This document shows positions 31,808 to 41,474 of a stretch of 41,474 bases of DNA, in pieces. Position numbers and translations under genes: made by a program. Location: contig DYSU01000016.1 of assembly GCA_020726335.1 (NCBI GenBank), forward strand, positions 1 to 41,474. Direction: 5' to 3'. Under the pieces are notes generated by a model. That model was not told the origin of the DNA, made no database searches, and saw nothing but the letters and a program-made list of their open reading frames with translations. The first letter of the stretch is position 1. The number at the start of each line of letters is the position of its first letter. The stretch comes from Thiomargarita sp. GTDB taxonomy: Bacteria; Pseudomonadota; Gammaproteobacteria; Beggiatoales; Beggiatoaceae.

Positions 31808-32377
31808 ATGATGTATTTAAGCAAAGCATTGGCTTTTTTAATTGAATTTGTCGCCAGTGTGTATATTTTATTGTTAATGTTACGGTTTTTAATCGCCGTC
31901 ACCCGCGCTGATTTTACCCATCCTGTGTCACAATTTTTATGGCAAATCACCCACACGCCGTTGCGCGGGTTGCGCCCTTATATCCCGCGCTGGCGGGGTT
32001 TAGAATTGTCGGTATTGCTGTTGATGTATGGGTTGCAATGGCTTAAGTTGTTGTTAATTCAAATGTTATTAACAGGTTCGGTTCATGCTTTGGGCAACGC
32101 GGTGCTGGCGTTGGCTGATTTATTGGCCTTGGCCGTGTCTATTTTTATCGTTTCTATCAGCGTGCAAGCGGTATTGAGCTGGTTCATTGCTGATAACGGC
32201 TATCATCCCAACGTTGTTTTTTTACAACGTTTCAACGCTCCTTTGTTGCGCCAAGCCCAACGCCATGTGCCGTTGTTGCAAGGCATTGATTTATCGCCCA
32301 TGGTGGTGATTTTGGCCTTGTATTTAATTTTGATGTTGCTGGTGCAACCGTTGACTGATTTTGGAATGCGGCTATAG
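31808..32377 (+). CDS. yggT: YggT-family integral membrane protein
   Basis: A 189-residue protein with two tandem YggT-type halves, each with a pair of membrane helices: around 6-28 and 70-90 in the first, 98-122 and 165-183 in the second. FLWQITHTPLRGLRPYIPRWRG and the later FNAPLLRQAQRHVPLLQGIDLSP are the conserved inter-helix loops. Its role is not established; work in enteric bacteria links it to osmotic or cell-envelope functions. ATG 31808 or the next codon are both possible; longer frames upstream lie within proC. The stop TAG shares its G with the GTG start of yggU. Confidence 0.9.
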   Translation: MMYLSKALAFLIEFVASVYILLLMLRFLIAVTRADFTHPVSQFLWQITHTPLRGLRPYIPRWRGLELSVLLLMYGLQWLKLLLIQMLLTGSVHALGNAVLALADLLALAVSIFIVSISVQAVLSWFIADNGYHPNVVFLQRFNAPLLRQAQRHVPLLQGIDLSPMVVILALYLILMLLVQPLTDFGMRL

Positions 32378-32664
32378 TGGCAAACTTTTATCAATGGCAA
32401 CAACAAACGCTGTATTTAAACGTGCATATCCAACCACGCGCCAGCAAAGATGAATTGTGCGGCCTGTATAATCAGCGGCTTAAAATTCGGCTCAAAAGCC
32501 CGCCTGTTGATGGCCAAGCCAACCGCCAATTGATTCAATTTTTAGCCCAACTGTTTGCCGTGCCAAAATCCGCCGTCACCCTCTTAAATGGTGAAACCAG
32601 CCGCGATAAACGCTTGAGTATTCAACAACCCCATACTTTGCCCGATGTCATCGCCCATGCCTGA
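32377..32664 (+). CDS. yggU: DUF167 (YggU) family protein
   Basis: A 95-residue small protein with the DUF167 pattern: [33 protein letters not shown], and [12 protein letters not shown]. Function is not established, although the fold is known. It starts with GTG at 32377, overlapping the yggT stop by one base. It overlaps metX by 20 bases, so the operon is tightly packed. Confidence 0.92.
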   Translation: MANFYQWQQQTLYLNVHIQPRASKDELCGLYNQRLKIRLKSPPVDGQANRQLIQFLAQLFAVPKSAVTLLNGETSRDKRLSIQQPHTLPDVIAHA

Positions 32665-33823
32665 ACAAATCCCGCCCGATTCTGTTGGATTGGTACAACC
32701 ACAAAGCCAACATTTTGACCAAGCCTTGGCCTTAGATTGTGGCCGCATTTTGCCCGAATATGATTTAATTTACGAAACCTATGGTCAACTCAATGCTGAT
32801 GCCAGCAATGCCATTTTAATTTGCCATGCGTTAAGCGGCGACCACCATGTGGCGGGCTATCACTGCATGAGCGATCGCAAACCCGGTTGGTGGGAAACAG
32901 CGATTGGTAAAGGCAAACCGATAGACAGCAACCGTTTTTTTGTGGTGTGTTGCAACAACTTAGGCGGCTGCAAAGGCTCAACAGGGCCGACCAGCATCAA
33001 CCCCAAAACAGGCAAAGCCTATGGCCCTGATTTTCCCATCGTCACTGTGCGCGACTGGGTCAACAGCCAAGCCCGTTTAGCTGACGCACTGGGCATTCAA
33101 CAATGGGCGGCTGTGATTGGCGGCAGTTTAGGCGGGATGCAGGCACTGCAATGGGCGATTGATTACCCTGACCGTTTAAAACATTGCGTGGTCATCGCCG
33201 CCGCACCCAAACTGTCTGCGCAAAACATCGCGTTCAACGAAGTGGCACGCCAAGCGATTATGACAGACCCTGATTTTCACGCAGGCCACTATTATGAACA
33301 CAATGTCATTCCACGTCGGGGTTTGATGTTGGCGCGCATGTTGGGACACATCACTTATTTATCGGATGATGCAATGCGCAAACGTTTTGACCGCGAATTA
33401 CACGAAGGTAAGCTTAATTTTGGTTTTAATGAAGCTGAATTTCAAGTGGAAAGCTATTTGCGCTATCAAGGCCGTTCGTTTGTCGATCGCTTTGATGCCA
33501 ACACCTATTTGCTGATGACCAAGGCTTTGGATTATTTTGATCCCGCCAGCGAATTTGACAATGATTTAAATAAAACCCTTGCCCACGTTCAAGCCAAATT
33601 CTGCTTGATGTCGTTCACCAGCGATTGGCGGTTTTCCCCCGCCCGTTCACGCGAAATGGTCAACGCTTTATTGGCCAACAAAAAAAACGTCAGTTATTTG
33701 GAAATTGAAGCCCACCATGGCCACGATGCGTTTTTAATCCCAATCCCCCATTATATGCAATGTTTTCAAGCCTATATGCACAGCGTTTTCCCCTTCTTTG
33801 AAGGGGTGGCAAACGAAGTTTGA
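32645..33823 (+). CDS. metX: Homoserine O-acyltransferase MetX
   Basis: An alpha/beta-hydrolase-fold enzyme that acylates homoserine (with acetyl- or succinyl-CoA) to start methionine synthesis. The catalytic triad is visible: S161 in GGSLGGMQ, D327 in TSDWRFSP and H360 in [20 protein letters not shown] is the conserved loop near the acyl-CoA site. Length is 392 residues from ATG 32645; ATG 32657 is an alternative. In many proteobacteria metW follows directly, but it is absent here. The last residues, after HSVFP, are encoded by the first copy of a repeat that also supplies the stop codon. Acyl preference is not decided. Confidence 0.94.
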   Translation: MSSPMPEQIPPDSVGLVQPQSQHFDQALALDCGRILPEYDLIYETYGQLNADASNAILICHALSGDHHVAGYHCMSDRKPGWWETAIGKGKPIDSNRFFVVCCNNLGGCKGSTGPTSINPKTGKAYGPDFPIVTVRDWVNSQARLADALGIQQWAAVIGGSLGGMQALQWAIDYPDRLKHCVVIAAAPKLSAQNIAFNEVARQAIMTDPDFHAGHYYEHNVIPRRGLMLARMLGHITYLSDDAMRKRFDRELHEGKLNFGFNEAEFQVESYLRYQGRSFVDRFDANTYLLMTKALDYFDPASEFDNDLNKTLAHVQAKFCLMSFTSDWRFSPARSREMVNALLANKKNVSYLEIEAHHGHDAFLIPIPHYMQCFQAYMHSVFPFFEGVANEV

Positions 33824-33860
33824 CGGGGTAGTCTTTCCCCTTCTTTGAAGGAGTGGCAAA
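33787..33860. repeat. Tandem REP-like repeat at the metX/ycjF convergence
   Basis: CCCCTTCTTTGAAGGGGTGGCAAA-type units lie at 33790-33813 and 33837-33860, identical at 23 of 24 bases and 47 bases apart. Each contains a palindrome (CCCCTTC/GAAGGGG in copy 1; one arm altered in copy 2). Copy 1 continues into a second palindrome, CAAAC-GAA-GTTTG (33810-33822), then GACGGGG. The element forms the end of metX and fills the gap before ycjF. Confidence 0.7.
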
Positions 33861-33867
33861 GGTTGGT

Positions 33868-35163
33868 TTAAGCTTTTTGCACAAAGCTTCTGAGCAAATC
33901 CGCCACTTCATGGGCAATTGTTTTTATGTTGGGCTGTTCTTGCGCTTGAAACGGCATGGGGCGGCAAACCGCCATCGTTTTTAAACCCAAACGGGCGGTG
34001 ATAATCGCACTGCCGATGCCTTGGCTCATTTGGCCAAGCAAAATACTGCTCAAGCTTTTGTCAAACAAACGGGCGATGGAATGGGCGATGACTTCGCTCA
34101 CGCCTGCATAAATCAAGTTTTGAATCACCAACGCGGATAACCGCAATGAAGCCAATAAACTGGGGCGATTGCCGTATAAATAGGCGATGTCTCGGATCAT
34201 TTTCACGTTGCGCCACAAGGTCAACAGCGTGCTGAGCAAGGGCAACGGGCTGAACACCACCATGATGGCGGTTTCGCCTGCACGTTGAGCCACAATCGCC
34301 TGCGCTTGTTCATCCAAAGGTTGCAACACCCGTTGGCTGTATAAAGTACACACTTCACCGTTGGTGTGGCAGTTATCGACCACCAAATAAAAACGTTCGA
34401 TGGCAGGCTTTAAATCAGCGCGGCTTAAATAAATGCGATTGATTTTATTGACATAAGCCAAGCCTTGGCCGTCAAAGCCATCATGTTGTTGTAGTTTTTC
34501 ACCTTCTTGTTGCAGTTGTTCAACAGTGTGCAAATGCTGTATGTCATGATAAGCACGCCCCAGCAGATAGGCAATGGCGGTTAAAATGCCTGTGACCATT
34601 GCGCTGAACAAAATGCCCAACAGAACACTGTGTTGAAACTGCTGTTGCAGTAATTGCGCGGTATCGGCCAGCAACAGCAAAGCATACAAACTGAACAAGC
34701 CGCCAAACAACCACAACCAAGGTGAATACAGCAGGCTGTGGGGGTTTTCCTGCGGTACAATGCTGTTAATCAACCACTTGGGTAAAGATTTGGGCGCAGT
34801 CAAAAATTCTTTGACCTGCTGTTGCAGCGGCGGCAAGGTGATGTTGGGGTCGATGTGCGCGCTTAAGTGGGTGCTCGTCCATTGCACTTGTGTGTACGGG
34901 CGGGCATAGGGCTGGGGTTCAGCAAAAACCGTTTCTGTTGACGCGCTTTCCTCAACGAAGGCTTCATTTGCGGTGATCAGCGGTGTATTTTCTACAGATT
35001 CTGTTTTAATTTCAATTGGTTGCGGCTCTATCACGCCATCAGGTTGCACCGCTTGCGCAGGCAAAACCACGGGTTTTTGATAAACAGGGCTTGCTTTGGG
35101 TTCATCAGCCAAATCATCGAGTTCAAACATAATGGGGGCTTGCCAGCCTTTTTCGCTCATCAA
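33868..35163 (-). CDS. ycjF: YcjF-like DUF697/TIGR01620 membrane protein
   Basis: A 431-residue protein. The first about 145 residues are acidic and low in hydrophobics. Two membrane helices follow (around SPWLWLFGGLFSLYALLLLA and GILFSAMVTGILTAIAYLLG), then a soluble helical region and a C-terminal hydrophobic part with WRNVKMIRDIAYLYGNRPS. That last phrase is typical of DUF697/YcjF. YcjF is coupled with YcjX in gammaproteobacteria and both respond to envelope or heat stress; the mechanism is not known. The start overlaps ycjX by four bases. MM at the N-terminus leaves the first or second Met as start. Confidence 0.9.
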   Translation of the reverse strand: MMSEKGWQAPIMFELDDLADEPKASPVYQKPVVLPAQAVQPDGVIEPQPIEIKTESVENTPLITANEAFVEESASTETVFAEPQPYARPYTQVQWTSTHLSAHIDPNITLPPLQQQVKEFLTAPKSLPKWLINSIVPQENPHSLLYSPWLWLFGGLFSLYALLLLADTAQLLQQQFQHSVLLGILFSAMVTGILTAIAYLLGRAYHDIQHLHTVEQLQQEGEKLQQHDGFDGQGLAYVNKINRIYLSRADLKPAIERFYLVVDNCHTNGEVCTLYSQRVLQPLDEQAQAIVAQRAGETAIMVVFSPLPLLSTLLTLWRNVKMIRDIAYLYGNRPSLLASLRLSALVIQNLIYAGVSEVIAHSIARLFDKSLSSILLGQMSQGIGSAIITARLGLKTMAVCRPMPFQAQEQPNIKTIAHEVADLLRSFVQKA

Positions 35164-36587
35164 AATTTATCTCCCAATAGAAATTGTAATGCCCTGTCCA
35201 TGCGCATGTGGGGTAAACGGTTGTTTTGCCATTGACTGGCGGCAGGTGGGCGAAAGTCAATAAAATTAAACCGATCTTGCAACCAGTCTTCAGGCACAGG
35301 AATATCCACTGGCACTTCACCCGGAAACAATGCCACAGGTTTATCACTGTGTTTGGGAATGCCTTTGATGCAAGAAATTTGTTGGCCTTGAAATTCGGTG
35401 TTGGCCGCTTGGGTGCATTTTAACGCCGACAAGGCCACGGTTTCGGTTTTCACCCCTTCAAATTTGATGTTGTTGTTTGATTGCGCCAACATCTGCACCA
35501 AGAAACGCTCTAAATTGGGCAATTGATTGGGCGTAATGTGGTCGGCTTTGGTGGCGGCAAACAACAGTTTATCAATCTTCACATTGAATAAGCGATTGAA
35601 TAAATTAGACTTTCCATAATGAAAACTTTTTAACACCAATTCAATCGCCGCCTGCATGTCTTTGAAGGTGGCATAACCTGTGTTAAAAGCGCGCAACACA
35701 TCGACCAATACGATTTGCCGATCAAATTGACAAAAATGATCTTTATAAAATTTGCGCACCACATGTTCTTTATACGATTCATAGCGTTGCTTCATCGTGG
35801 CGTAAAAACTGTCTGTCGCTTTATGGCCATGGGCAGGGATTTTCAGCAAGGGACAAAATTCCAACAGCGGCGCGCCTTTTAAATCCCCCGGCATGGTGAA
35901 TCGCCCCGGTTGCAACAAGGTTAAGCCATATTGCTTGTCATGACAACAATGTAGAAATTCAGTATATAATTCACTGGCTTGGCGCAACTGGGTTTCTTTG
36001 GTGGGTGCAAGCAAATCAAGGCTGTCCATAAACATGCGCCAAGCTTGTGACAAGGCCAAACGCGGTGCTTGATCACACAACGCCATGATTTGCGCTGACC
36101 ATTGTTCATAACTCAAATCCAACAACGGCAAATCCAACAGCCATTCCCCAGGATAATCAATAATATCCAGATACAAGGTGTTGACGGGCGCGAAATAACG
36201 CAACAAGGTGTTTTGTGGTTGATAACGAATGGCCAGACGAATTTCGCTGATGCTGCTGGTAGGCTCTGGCCATGCGGGTGGGTCGGCCATTAAGCTGTCC
36301 AACGACAAATCATAGCGAAAGGTGGGAATGTGCAAGTCAGGCTGGGGTTGTTGTTTTACTCCTTGCAAGCGGTCGTTGTTGACCAATTCAAAAAAGGGCA
36401 AGTGGTCGTTGTTCATGCCGTGAATCAATTGATGCACCAAAGAGGTGATGAACACGGTTTTGCCACTGCGGCTTAAACCCGTCACGGCCAAACGCACCGA
36501 ACGATCCAATGTACGGTTTAAGGCTTCGTCAAAGTTTTTTTTCACCCCATGGGTAACGGGGCTGAGCGGGTGTAGCCATTGTCTCAT
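35160..36587 (-). CDS. ycjX: YcjX-family P-loop GTPase
   Basis: A 475-residue cytoplasmic P-loop protein. Walker A GLSRSGKT is at residues 37-44 and VNTLYLDIIDYPGEWLLDLP contains the Walker B and G3-like DxxG analogue (DYPGEW). LLFAATKADHITP carries the TKAD base-recognition motif. Length and motifs match E. coli YcjX, a stress-induced nucleotide-binding protein that is conserved but poorly understood. It leads the ycjX-ycjF operon and is divergent from gltB across a 292-base gap. Confidence 0.92.
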   Translation of the reverse strand: MRQWLHPLSPVTHGVKKNFDEALNRTLDRSVRLAVTGLSRSGKTVFITSLVHQLIHGMNNDHLPFFELVNNDRLQGVKQQPQPDLHIPTFRYDLSLDSLMADPPAWPEPTSSISEIRLAIRYQPQNTLLRYFAPVNTLYLDIIDYPGEWLLDLPLLDLSYEQWSAQIMALCDQAPRLALSQAWRMFMDSLDLLAPTKETQLRQASELYTEFLHCCHDKQYGLTLLQPGRFTMPGDLKGAPLLEFCPLLKIPAHGHKATDSFYATMKQRYESYKEHVVRKFYKDHFCQFDRQIVLVDVLRAFNTGYATFKDMQAAIELVLKSFHYGKSNLFNRLFNVKIDKLLFAATKADHITPNQLPNLERFLVQMLAQSNNNIKFEGVKTETVALSALKCTQAANTEFQGQQISCIKGIPKHSDKPVALFPGEVPVDIPVPEDWLQDRFNFIDFRPPAASQWQNNRLPHMRMDRALQFLLGDKF

Positions 36588-36787
36588 AAGGATTATTTTT
36601 TAAGAAAATTCAAGTTGTTACGAAAAATAAAATTTTTTTGCTTAGAATATTGCCCAGCCATCATTTTCATCAGCATCTGCACCCAACCGCCCCAAAGCCT
36701 TTTTAGCTTTATCCTAGCATCTTCAGCGGGAAAACGCCATGCCATTAGCCTTACTCGCCAAGGTTATTTGATGAGGCGCAGTATCTG

Positions 36788-36816
36788 TTTATTTCAGAGG
36801 GCAATAAAGTTATAAT
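36788..36816 (+). promoter_or_regulatory. gltB promoter
   Basis: A perfect TATAAT (36811-36816) is followed by the GC-rich stretch CCGCCGGC. TTTATT (36788-36793) lies at 17-base spacing but is a weak -35. The leader would be about 57 bases. The rest of the 292-base gap (36588-36879) shows no further gene. Confidence 0.55.
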
Positions 36817-36879
36817 CCGCCGGCTGAACAGTATTCGATTCATCGTTCTCCAAGAATCCATAAAAAGGTAGATTTATTA

Positions 36880-39800
36880 ATGCATTATTGCAACTTACCC
36901 ATAAAACAAGGGCTTTATGACCCAAAAAATGAACATGATGCCTGTGGTGTCGGTTTTGTGGCGCATATCAAAGGCCAAAAAAGCCACCGTTTAGTCAGCC
37001 AAGGTTTAGAAATTTTAAAGAATTTAACCCACCGTGGTGCAGTCGGTGCTGACCCCTTGGCAGGCGATGGCGCGGGAATTTTGTTGCAAATACCCGATGG
37101 TTTTTTACGCACCCAATGCCAAGCATTGGCCCTTGATCTACCTGCTCTGGGTGATTACGGCGTGGGCATGGTGTTTTTACCGCGTGATACAGCCAGTCGT
37201 CAACAATGCCAAACCTTATTGGAAAAATTCATCATCGCCGAAGGGCAAAAAGTGTTGGGTTGGCGCGATGTGCCAACGGATAATTCAGGTTTAGGCGACA
37301 GCGTCAAAGCGGTTGAACCTGTGGTGCGGCAAATTTTTATCGCCCGCGCTGGCAACTGCGCCAACCAACAAGCCTTTGAAGTCAAACTGTTTGTCATTCG
37401 CAAACAAGTGGAACACGCTGTGGCCAACGCCCATTTAGCGCAAGGCGATGCCTTTTATTTGCCCTCATTCTCATCGTACACGATTTTATATAAAGGCATG
37501 TTATTGGCCGACCAAGTGGGAGTTTATTACCCTGATTTACAAGATAAAACCATGGTTTCAGCCTTGGCTTTGGTGCATCAACGCTTTTCAACCAACACCT
37601 TTCCAACGTGGGATTTAGCCCAACCTTTTCGCATGATCGCGCACAACGGCGAAATCAACACCGTGCGTGGCAATGTCAATTGGATGGCGGCACGCCGTCA
37701 CACCATGTCATCAGCCATTTTAGGCGATGATCTGGCCAAATTGTGGCCGTTGATTGATGAAGACCAATCCGATTCCGCTTGTTTTGACAACGCATTGGAA
37801 TTATTGGTGGCGGGCGGTTATTCCTTGGCGCACGCGATGATGTTGTTGATTCCCGAAGCATGGGAAGGCAATCCGCTGATGGACGAAAAACGCCGCGCAT
37901 TTTATGAATACCATGCGGCGATTATGGAACCTTGGGATGGGCCTGCGGCAGTGGCGTTTACCGATGGCCGCCAAATCGGCGCAACTTTAGACAGAAATGG
38001 CTTGCGCCCTGCGCGTTATCTCATCACCGATGATGACATGGTGTTGATGGCTTCTGAAATGGGCGTTTTAGACATTCCCCAACACAAAATCATCAAAAAA
38101 TGGCGGTTGCAACCGGGCAAAATGTTTTTAATCGACACCGAACAAGGTTGTATCATCGACGATGCCACGCTGAAAACCCAACTGGCCAACCAAGCCCCGT
38201 ATCAACAAAATTTAGATTTATCCCAAATCCGTTTGGACAGCTTGCCCAAAGAAGTGGCGGCCATGCCCTTGACAGACGATGCTTTGTTCAACAAACAACA
38301 GGCGTTTAACTACACCCAAGAAGACATTAAAGTGTTTTTAGTGCCGATAATCAACAGCCAGCAAGACCCCATTGGCTCAATGGGCATGGATGCGTCTTTG
38401 GCCGTGCTGTCCAACCGTTCTCGCCTGTTGTACGACTATTTCAAACAAGGCTTTGCCCAAGTCACCAACCCCCCGATTGACCCGATTCGAGAAGAATTGG
38501 TGATGTCGCTGGTGTCGATGATTGGCCCGCGTCCCAATTTATTGAATTTAAACAGCAATATCACCAACAAACGTCTGGAAGTCAAACAACCCGTGTTGAC
38601 CAACATGGACATTGAACGCATTCGTCGCATTGAAGACCGCACCGGCGGCGCATTTAAAACCAAAACTCTAAGTCTTTGTTATATCGCTGATTTTGGCGCG
38701 ACAGGCATGGCGACGGCCTTAAAACGCCTGTGCAAACAAGCCAAACAAGCGGTGTTGACCAAAAACAACATTTTGATTTTATCTGACCGCGAAGTCGATG
38801 CCGACCACATCGCCATTCCCGCCTTGTTGGCCACTTCAGCGGTACATCAATTTTTAATCCGCGAAGGCTTGCGCACCAGCACAGGCTTGGTCGTGGAAAG
38901 CGGTGAAGTGCGCGAAGTGCATCATTTTGCAGTCTTGGCAGGCTATGGTGCAGAAGCCATCAACCCTTATTTGGCCTTTGACACTTTATTGAACTGCAAA
39001 GACCCATTCACCGAAGCGTTGACCGATGCACAAATTGAATACCGTTACATCAAAGCAGTGGCCAAAGGCTTGCACAAAGTGATGTCAAAAATGGGCATTT
39101 CCACATATCAATCCTATTGCGGCGCACAACAATTCAACGCCGTGGGCTTGGCCAAAGACTTTTTAGATGAATTTTTCACAGGCACCCCCAGCACCACAGG
39201 CGGCGCAGGTTTGGCCGAAATTGCCGCAGAAACCGTGGCACGCCACCGCTTGGCCTTCAGCAACGCGCCCTTGTACCGTGCCTTGGATGTCGGCGGCGAA
39301 TTCGCCTACAGGGTCAAAGGCGAAAACCACATCTGGACCCCCAGCACCATCAGCAAATTACAACACGCCACCCGCAGCAACAACAGCCAGAAATACGCCG
39401 AATTTGCCAACGAAATCAATGAACAAAACGAAAACTTGCTGACTTTGCGCGGCCTGTTCGAGTTCAAATTCAGCGACCACCTTGTGCCATTGGAGGAGGT
39501 CGAACCTGCCAGCGCAATCGTCAAACGCTTCGCCACAGGCGCGATGTCATTTGGCTCAATTTCATTTGAAGCCCACACCACGCTGGCCATCGCCATGAAC
39601 CGCATCGGCGGCAAATCCAACACGGGCGAAGGCGGCGAATTGCCTGAACGCTTCAAACCCATGGCCAACGGCGATTCCATGCGCTCAGCGATCAAACAAG
39701 TCGCATCCGGGCGGTTTGGCGTGACCACCGAATATCTGGTCAACGCCGATGACATTCAAATCAAAATCGCCCAAGGCGCGAAACCCGGCGAAGGCGGCCA

Positions 39801-41466
39801 ATTGCCCGGCCACAAAGTCGATGACATCATCGCTCGCGTGCGCCATTCCACCGCAGGCGTGGGCTTGATTTCCCCGCCGCCGCATCACGACATTTATTCC
39901 ATCGAAGATTTGGCGCAATTGATCCATGATTTGAAAAACGTCAACCCCACGGCACGCATCAGTGTCAAATTGGTCTCTGAAGTCGGGGTTGGCACGGTGG
40001 CGGCGGGTGTTTCAAAAGCCCATGCTGACCACATCACCATTTCAGGCTACGACGGCGGCACAGGCGCAAGCCCCATCACCTCCATCAAACACGCGGGTTT
40101 GCCATGGGAAATCGGTTTGGCTGAAACCCAACAAACCTTGGTGTTGAACAAACTGCGTGGCCGCACCGTGGTGCAAGTCGATGGCGGAATGCGCACAGGC
40201 CGCGATGTGGTGATCGGCGCGTTGTTGGGCGCAGACGAATTTGGTTTTGCCACCGCGCCGCTGATTGTTGAAGGCTGTTTGATGATGCGCAAATGCCATC
40301 TCAACACCTGTCCCGTCGGCATCGCCACCCAAAATCCCGAACTTCGCAAACGCTTCACAGGCCAACCTGAACACGTCATCAATTACTTTTTCATGGTCGC
40401 CGAAGAAGCGCGTGGCTTAATGGCCAAACTCGGTTTTCGCACCATGGACGAAATGACGGGTCGCACCGACAAATTAGACATGCGCAAAGCCATCCGCCAT
40501 TGGAAAGCCAAAGGGCTGGACTTAAGCAAAATCCTCTACAAACCCGACATGGGTGCGGGTGTGGCCATTCACCACTGCGAATCCCAAGACCACGGCCTAG
40601 ACAAAGCCGCCGATAACCAACTGATTATCCAAGCAAAACCCGCTTTGGAAAACGGCGAAGCGGTACAAATTGAAACCCAAGTGTACAACCACAACCGCAC
40701 ATTCGGCGCAATGCTGTCGGGCGAAGTCGCCAAACGCTACGGCCATGCAGGCTTGCCCGAAGACAGCATCACCATCCAAGCCACAGGCATTGGCGGTCAA
40801 AGTTTTGGCGCGTTTTTGGCCAAAGGCGTGACCATCGAATTGGCAGGCGAAGCCAATGACTATGTGGGCAAAGGCTTGAGCGGCGGTCGTTTGGTGATTT
40901 ATCCACCGAAAAACTGCGGCATCGCCAAAGCCGAAGACAACATCATCGTTGGCAATACCGTGTTATACGGCGCGATTTGCGGCGAATGCTACTTCAGCGG
41001 CGTGGCAGGTGAACGCTTTGCCGTGCGCAACTCGGGCGCGATTGCGGTGATTGAAGCCGTGGGTGACCACGGTTGCGAATACATGACAGGCGGCGTGGTG
41101 GTGGTTTTGGGCGGTACAGGGCTGAATTTTGCCGCAGGCATGAGCGGCGGCATCGCCTATGTTTTGGACGAAGACGGCCAATTTGATAAACGTTGCAATC
41201 TTTCCATGGTGGCGTTGCAAGCCATTGAAAAAGCAACAAATGTCGATGTCGATCTCATGGAAAACATGCTGGCCGATGACGAACTGCGCTTAAAAACCCT
41301 GATCCAACGCCATGTCCACTACACCAACAGTGCTAAAGCCAAACGCATCCTCGCAGACTGGGATCATTATTTACTTAAGTTTATCAAAGTTTTGCCCGTG
41401 GATTACCGCGATGCGTTGCAAAAATTGGCGATAAAAAAAGCCGAAACATTGACTGCCATGGCTTAA
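36880..41466 (+). CDS. gltB: Glutamate synthase large (alpha) subunit
   Basis: Makes two glutamates from glutamine and 2-oxoglutarate. The 1528-residue precursor starts with a 21-residue propeptide; C22 in EHDACGVGF becomes the N-terminal nucleophile of the glutaminase domain. The central domain follows, then the FMN-binding synthase domain (about 840-1210) with [12 protein letters not shown] and [11 protein letters not shown]. The 3Fe-4S cysteines are C1133, C1139 and C1144 ([13 protein letters not shown]). The C-terminal beta-helix has repeated GxxGxxxG turns, such as [24 protein letters not shown] lies before the ATG. The whole gene is present and ends eight bases before the window edge; the small subunit gene gltD is expected next but lies outside. 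Confidence 0.97.
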   Translation: MHYCNLPIKQGLYDPKNEHDACGVGFVAHIKGQKSHRLVSQGLEILKNLTHRGAVGADPLAGDGAGILLQIPDGFLRTQCQALALDLPALGDYGVGMVFLPRDTASRQQCQTLLEKFIIAEGQKVLGWRDVPTDNSGLGDSVKAVEPVVRQIFIARAGNCANQQAFEVKLFVIRKQVEHAVANAHLAQGDAFYLPSFSSYTILYKGMLLADQVGVYYPDLQDKTMVSALALVHQRFSTNTFPTWDLAQPFRMIAHNGEINTVRGNVNWMAARRHTMSSAILGDDLAKLWPLIDEDQSDSACFDNALELLVAGGYSLAHAMMLLIPEAWEGNPLMDEKRRAFYEYHAAIMEPWDGPAAVAFTDGRQIGATLDRNGLRPARYLITDDDMVLMASEMGVLDIPQHKIIKKWRLQPGKMFLIDTEQGCIIDDATLKTQLANQAPYQQNLDLSQIRLDSLPKEVAAMPLTDDALFNKQQAFNYTQEDIKVFLVPIINSQQDPIGSMGMDASLAVLSNRSRLLYDYFKQGFAQVTNPPIDPIREELVMSLVSMIGPRPNLLNLNSNITNKRLEVKQPVLTNMDIERIRRIEDRTGGAFKTKTLSLCYIADFGATGMATALKRLCKQAKQAVLTKNNILILSDREVDADHIAIPALLATSAVHQFLIREGLRTSTGLVVESGEVREVHHFAVLAGYGAEAINPYLAFDTLLNCKDPFTEALTDAQIEYRYIKAVAKGLHKVMSKMGISTYQSYCGAQQFNAVGLAKDFLDEFFTGTPSTTGGAGLAEIAAETVARHRLAFSNAPLYRALDVGGEFAYRVKGENHIWTPSTISKLQHATRSNNSQKYAEFANEINEQNENLLTLRGLFEFKFSDHLVPLEEVEPASAIVKRFATGAMSFGSISFEAHTTLAIAMNRIGGKSNTGEGGELPERFKPMANGDSMRSAIKQVASGRFGVTTEYLVNADDIQIKIAQGAKPGEGGQLPGHKVDDIIARVRHSTAGVGLISPPPHHDIYSIEDLAQLIHDLKNVNPTARISVKLVSEVGVGTVAAGVSKAHADHITISGYDGGTGASPITSIKHAGLPWEIGLAETQQTLVLNKLRGRTVVQVDGGMRTGRDVVIGALLGADEFGFATAPLIVEGCLMMRKCHLNTCPVGIATQNPELRKRFTGQPEHVINYFFMVAEEARGLMAKLGFRTMDEMTGRTDKLDMRKAIRHWKAKGLDLSKILYKPDMGAGVAIHHCESQDHGLDKAADNQLIIQAKPALENGEAVQIETQVYNHNRTFGAMLSGEVAKRYGHAGLPEDSITIQATGIGGQSFGAFLAKGVTIELAGEANDYVGKGLSGGRLVIYPPKNCGIAKAEDNIIVGNTVLYGAICGECYFSGVAGERFAVRNSGAIAVIEAVGDHGCEYMTGGVVVVLGGTGLNFAAGMSGGIAYVLDEDGQFDKRCNLSMVALQAIEKATNVDVDLMENMLADDELRLKTLIQRHVHYTNSAKAKRILADWDHYLLKFIKVLPVDYRDALQKLAIKKAETLTAMA

Positions 41467-41474
41467 TTTTCATT

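Noticed and set aside
40042-40382. Minus-strand frames inside gltB
   Set aside because: gltB is intact and conserved through this interval; these are antisense shadows.
1-41474. tRNA, rRNA or tmRNA genes, or prophage
   Set aside because: No cloverleaf, rRNA motif, integrase, capsid or terminase gene was seen on either strand.

Overview
The window looks like chromosomal core sequence from a gammaproteobacterium of moderate G+C (a little under 50% by eye). Three gene neighbourhoods are standard for that class: tyrS divergent from mepM-anmK, hflK-hflC-yjeT, and proC-yggT-yggU-metX. hfq next to miaA, a yajR-type transporter, ycjX-ycjF and gltB agree. A NorD/CbbO-type protein, an extended RnfB-like iron-sulfur protein, PorG/PorA subunits and strong use of CAA glutamine codons would fit a Thiotrichales-like sulfur oxidiser, but that placement is an inference.

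Layout. 1-2.2 kb: the end of an Rpn-like gene, a palindrome, a DHH phosphoesterase on the minus strand, then a short ORF coupled to a membrane protein with a two-haem histidine pattern. 2.2-6.8 kb: tyrS (minus), a 466-base gap, and mepM-anmK. 6.8-11.5 kb: a TauD-like oxygenase (minus), then the overlapping genes rhlB, yajR and tyrA. 11.5-15.1 kb (minus): norD/cbbO-like, miaA, hfq. 15.2-19.8 kb (plus): rnfB-like, pgsA, gspD and a DUF4139 gene. 19.9-22.1 kb (minus): hflK-hflC-yjeT. 22.1-25.5 kb (plus): a leader with an intrinsic terminator, a membrane-anchored Met-heptad coiled-coil protein, purC, porG, porA. 25.5-28.9 kb (plus): three signalling genes (LytS/AlgZ-type kinase, solo GGDEF-like protein, hybrid kinase). 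28.9-30.8 kb (minus): a small six-cysteine secreted protein, a non-coding stretch with two hairpins, and an FHA plus MotA/TolQ/ExbB pair. 30.9-33.8 kb (plus): proC-yggT-yggU-metX ending in a small repeat. 33.9-36.6 kb (minus): ycjX-ycjF. 36.9-41.5 kb (plus): a complete gltB.

Most genes are housekeeping: peptidoglycan turnover and recycling, tRNA charging and modification, RNA chaperone and helicase, phospholipid synthesis, membrane protein quality control, and purine, proline, methionine, tyrosine and glutamate synthesis. The least explained items are five: the 14-heptad Met/Ile coiled coil with its attenuator-like leader; the six-cysteine protein whose spacing is symmetrical (6-3-13-3-6); the FHA plus proton-channel pair lacking an ExbD/MotB partner; the two-haem-pattern membrane protein with its coupled 45-residue ORF; and several complex subunits whose usual partners are missing here (NorD without NorQ, RnfB without RnfACDGE, GspD without other Gsp genes, PorGA without PorB/PorD, MetX without MetW, AlgZ without AlgR). 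I found no CRISPR array, tRNA, rRNA, intact insertion sequence or prophage.
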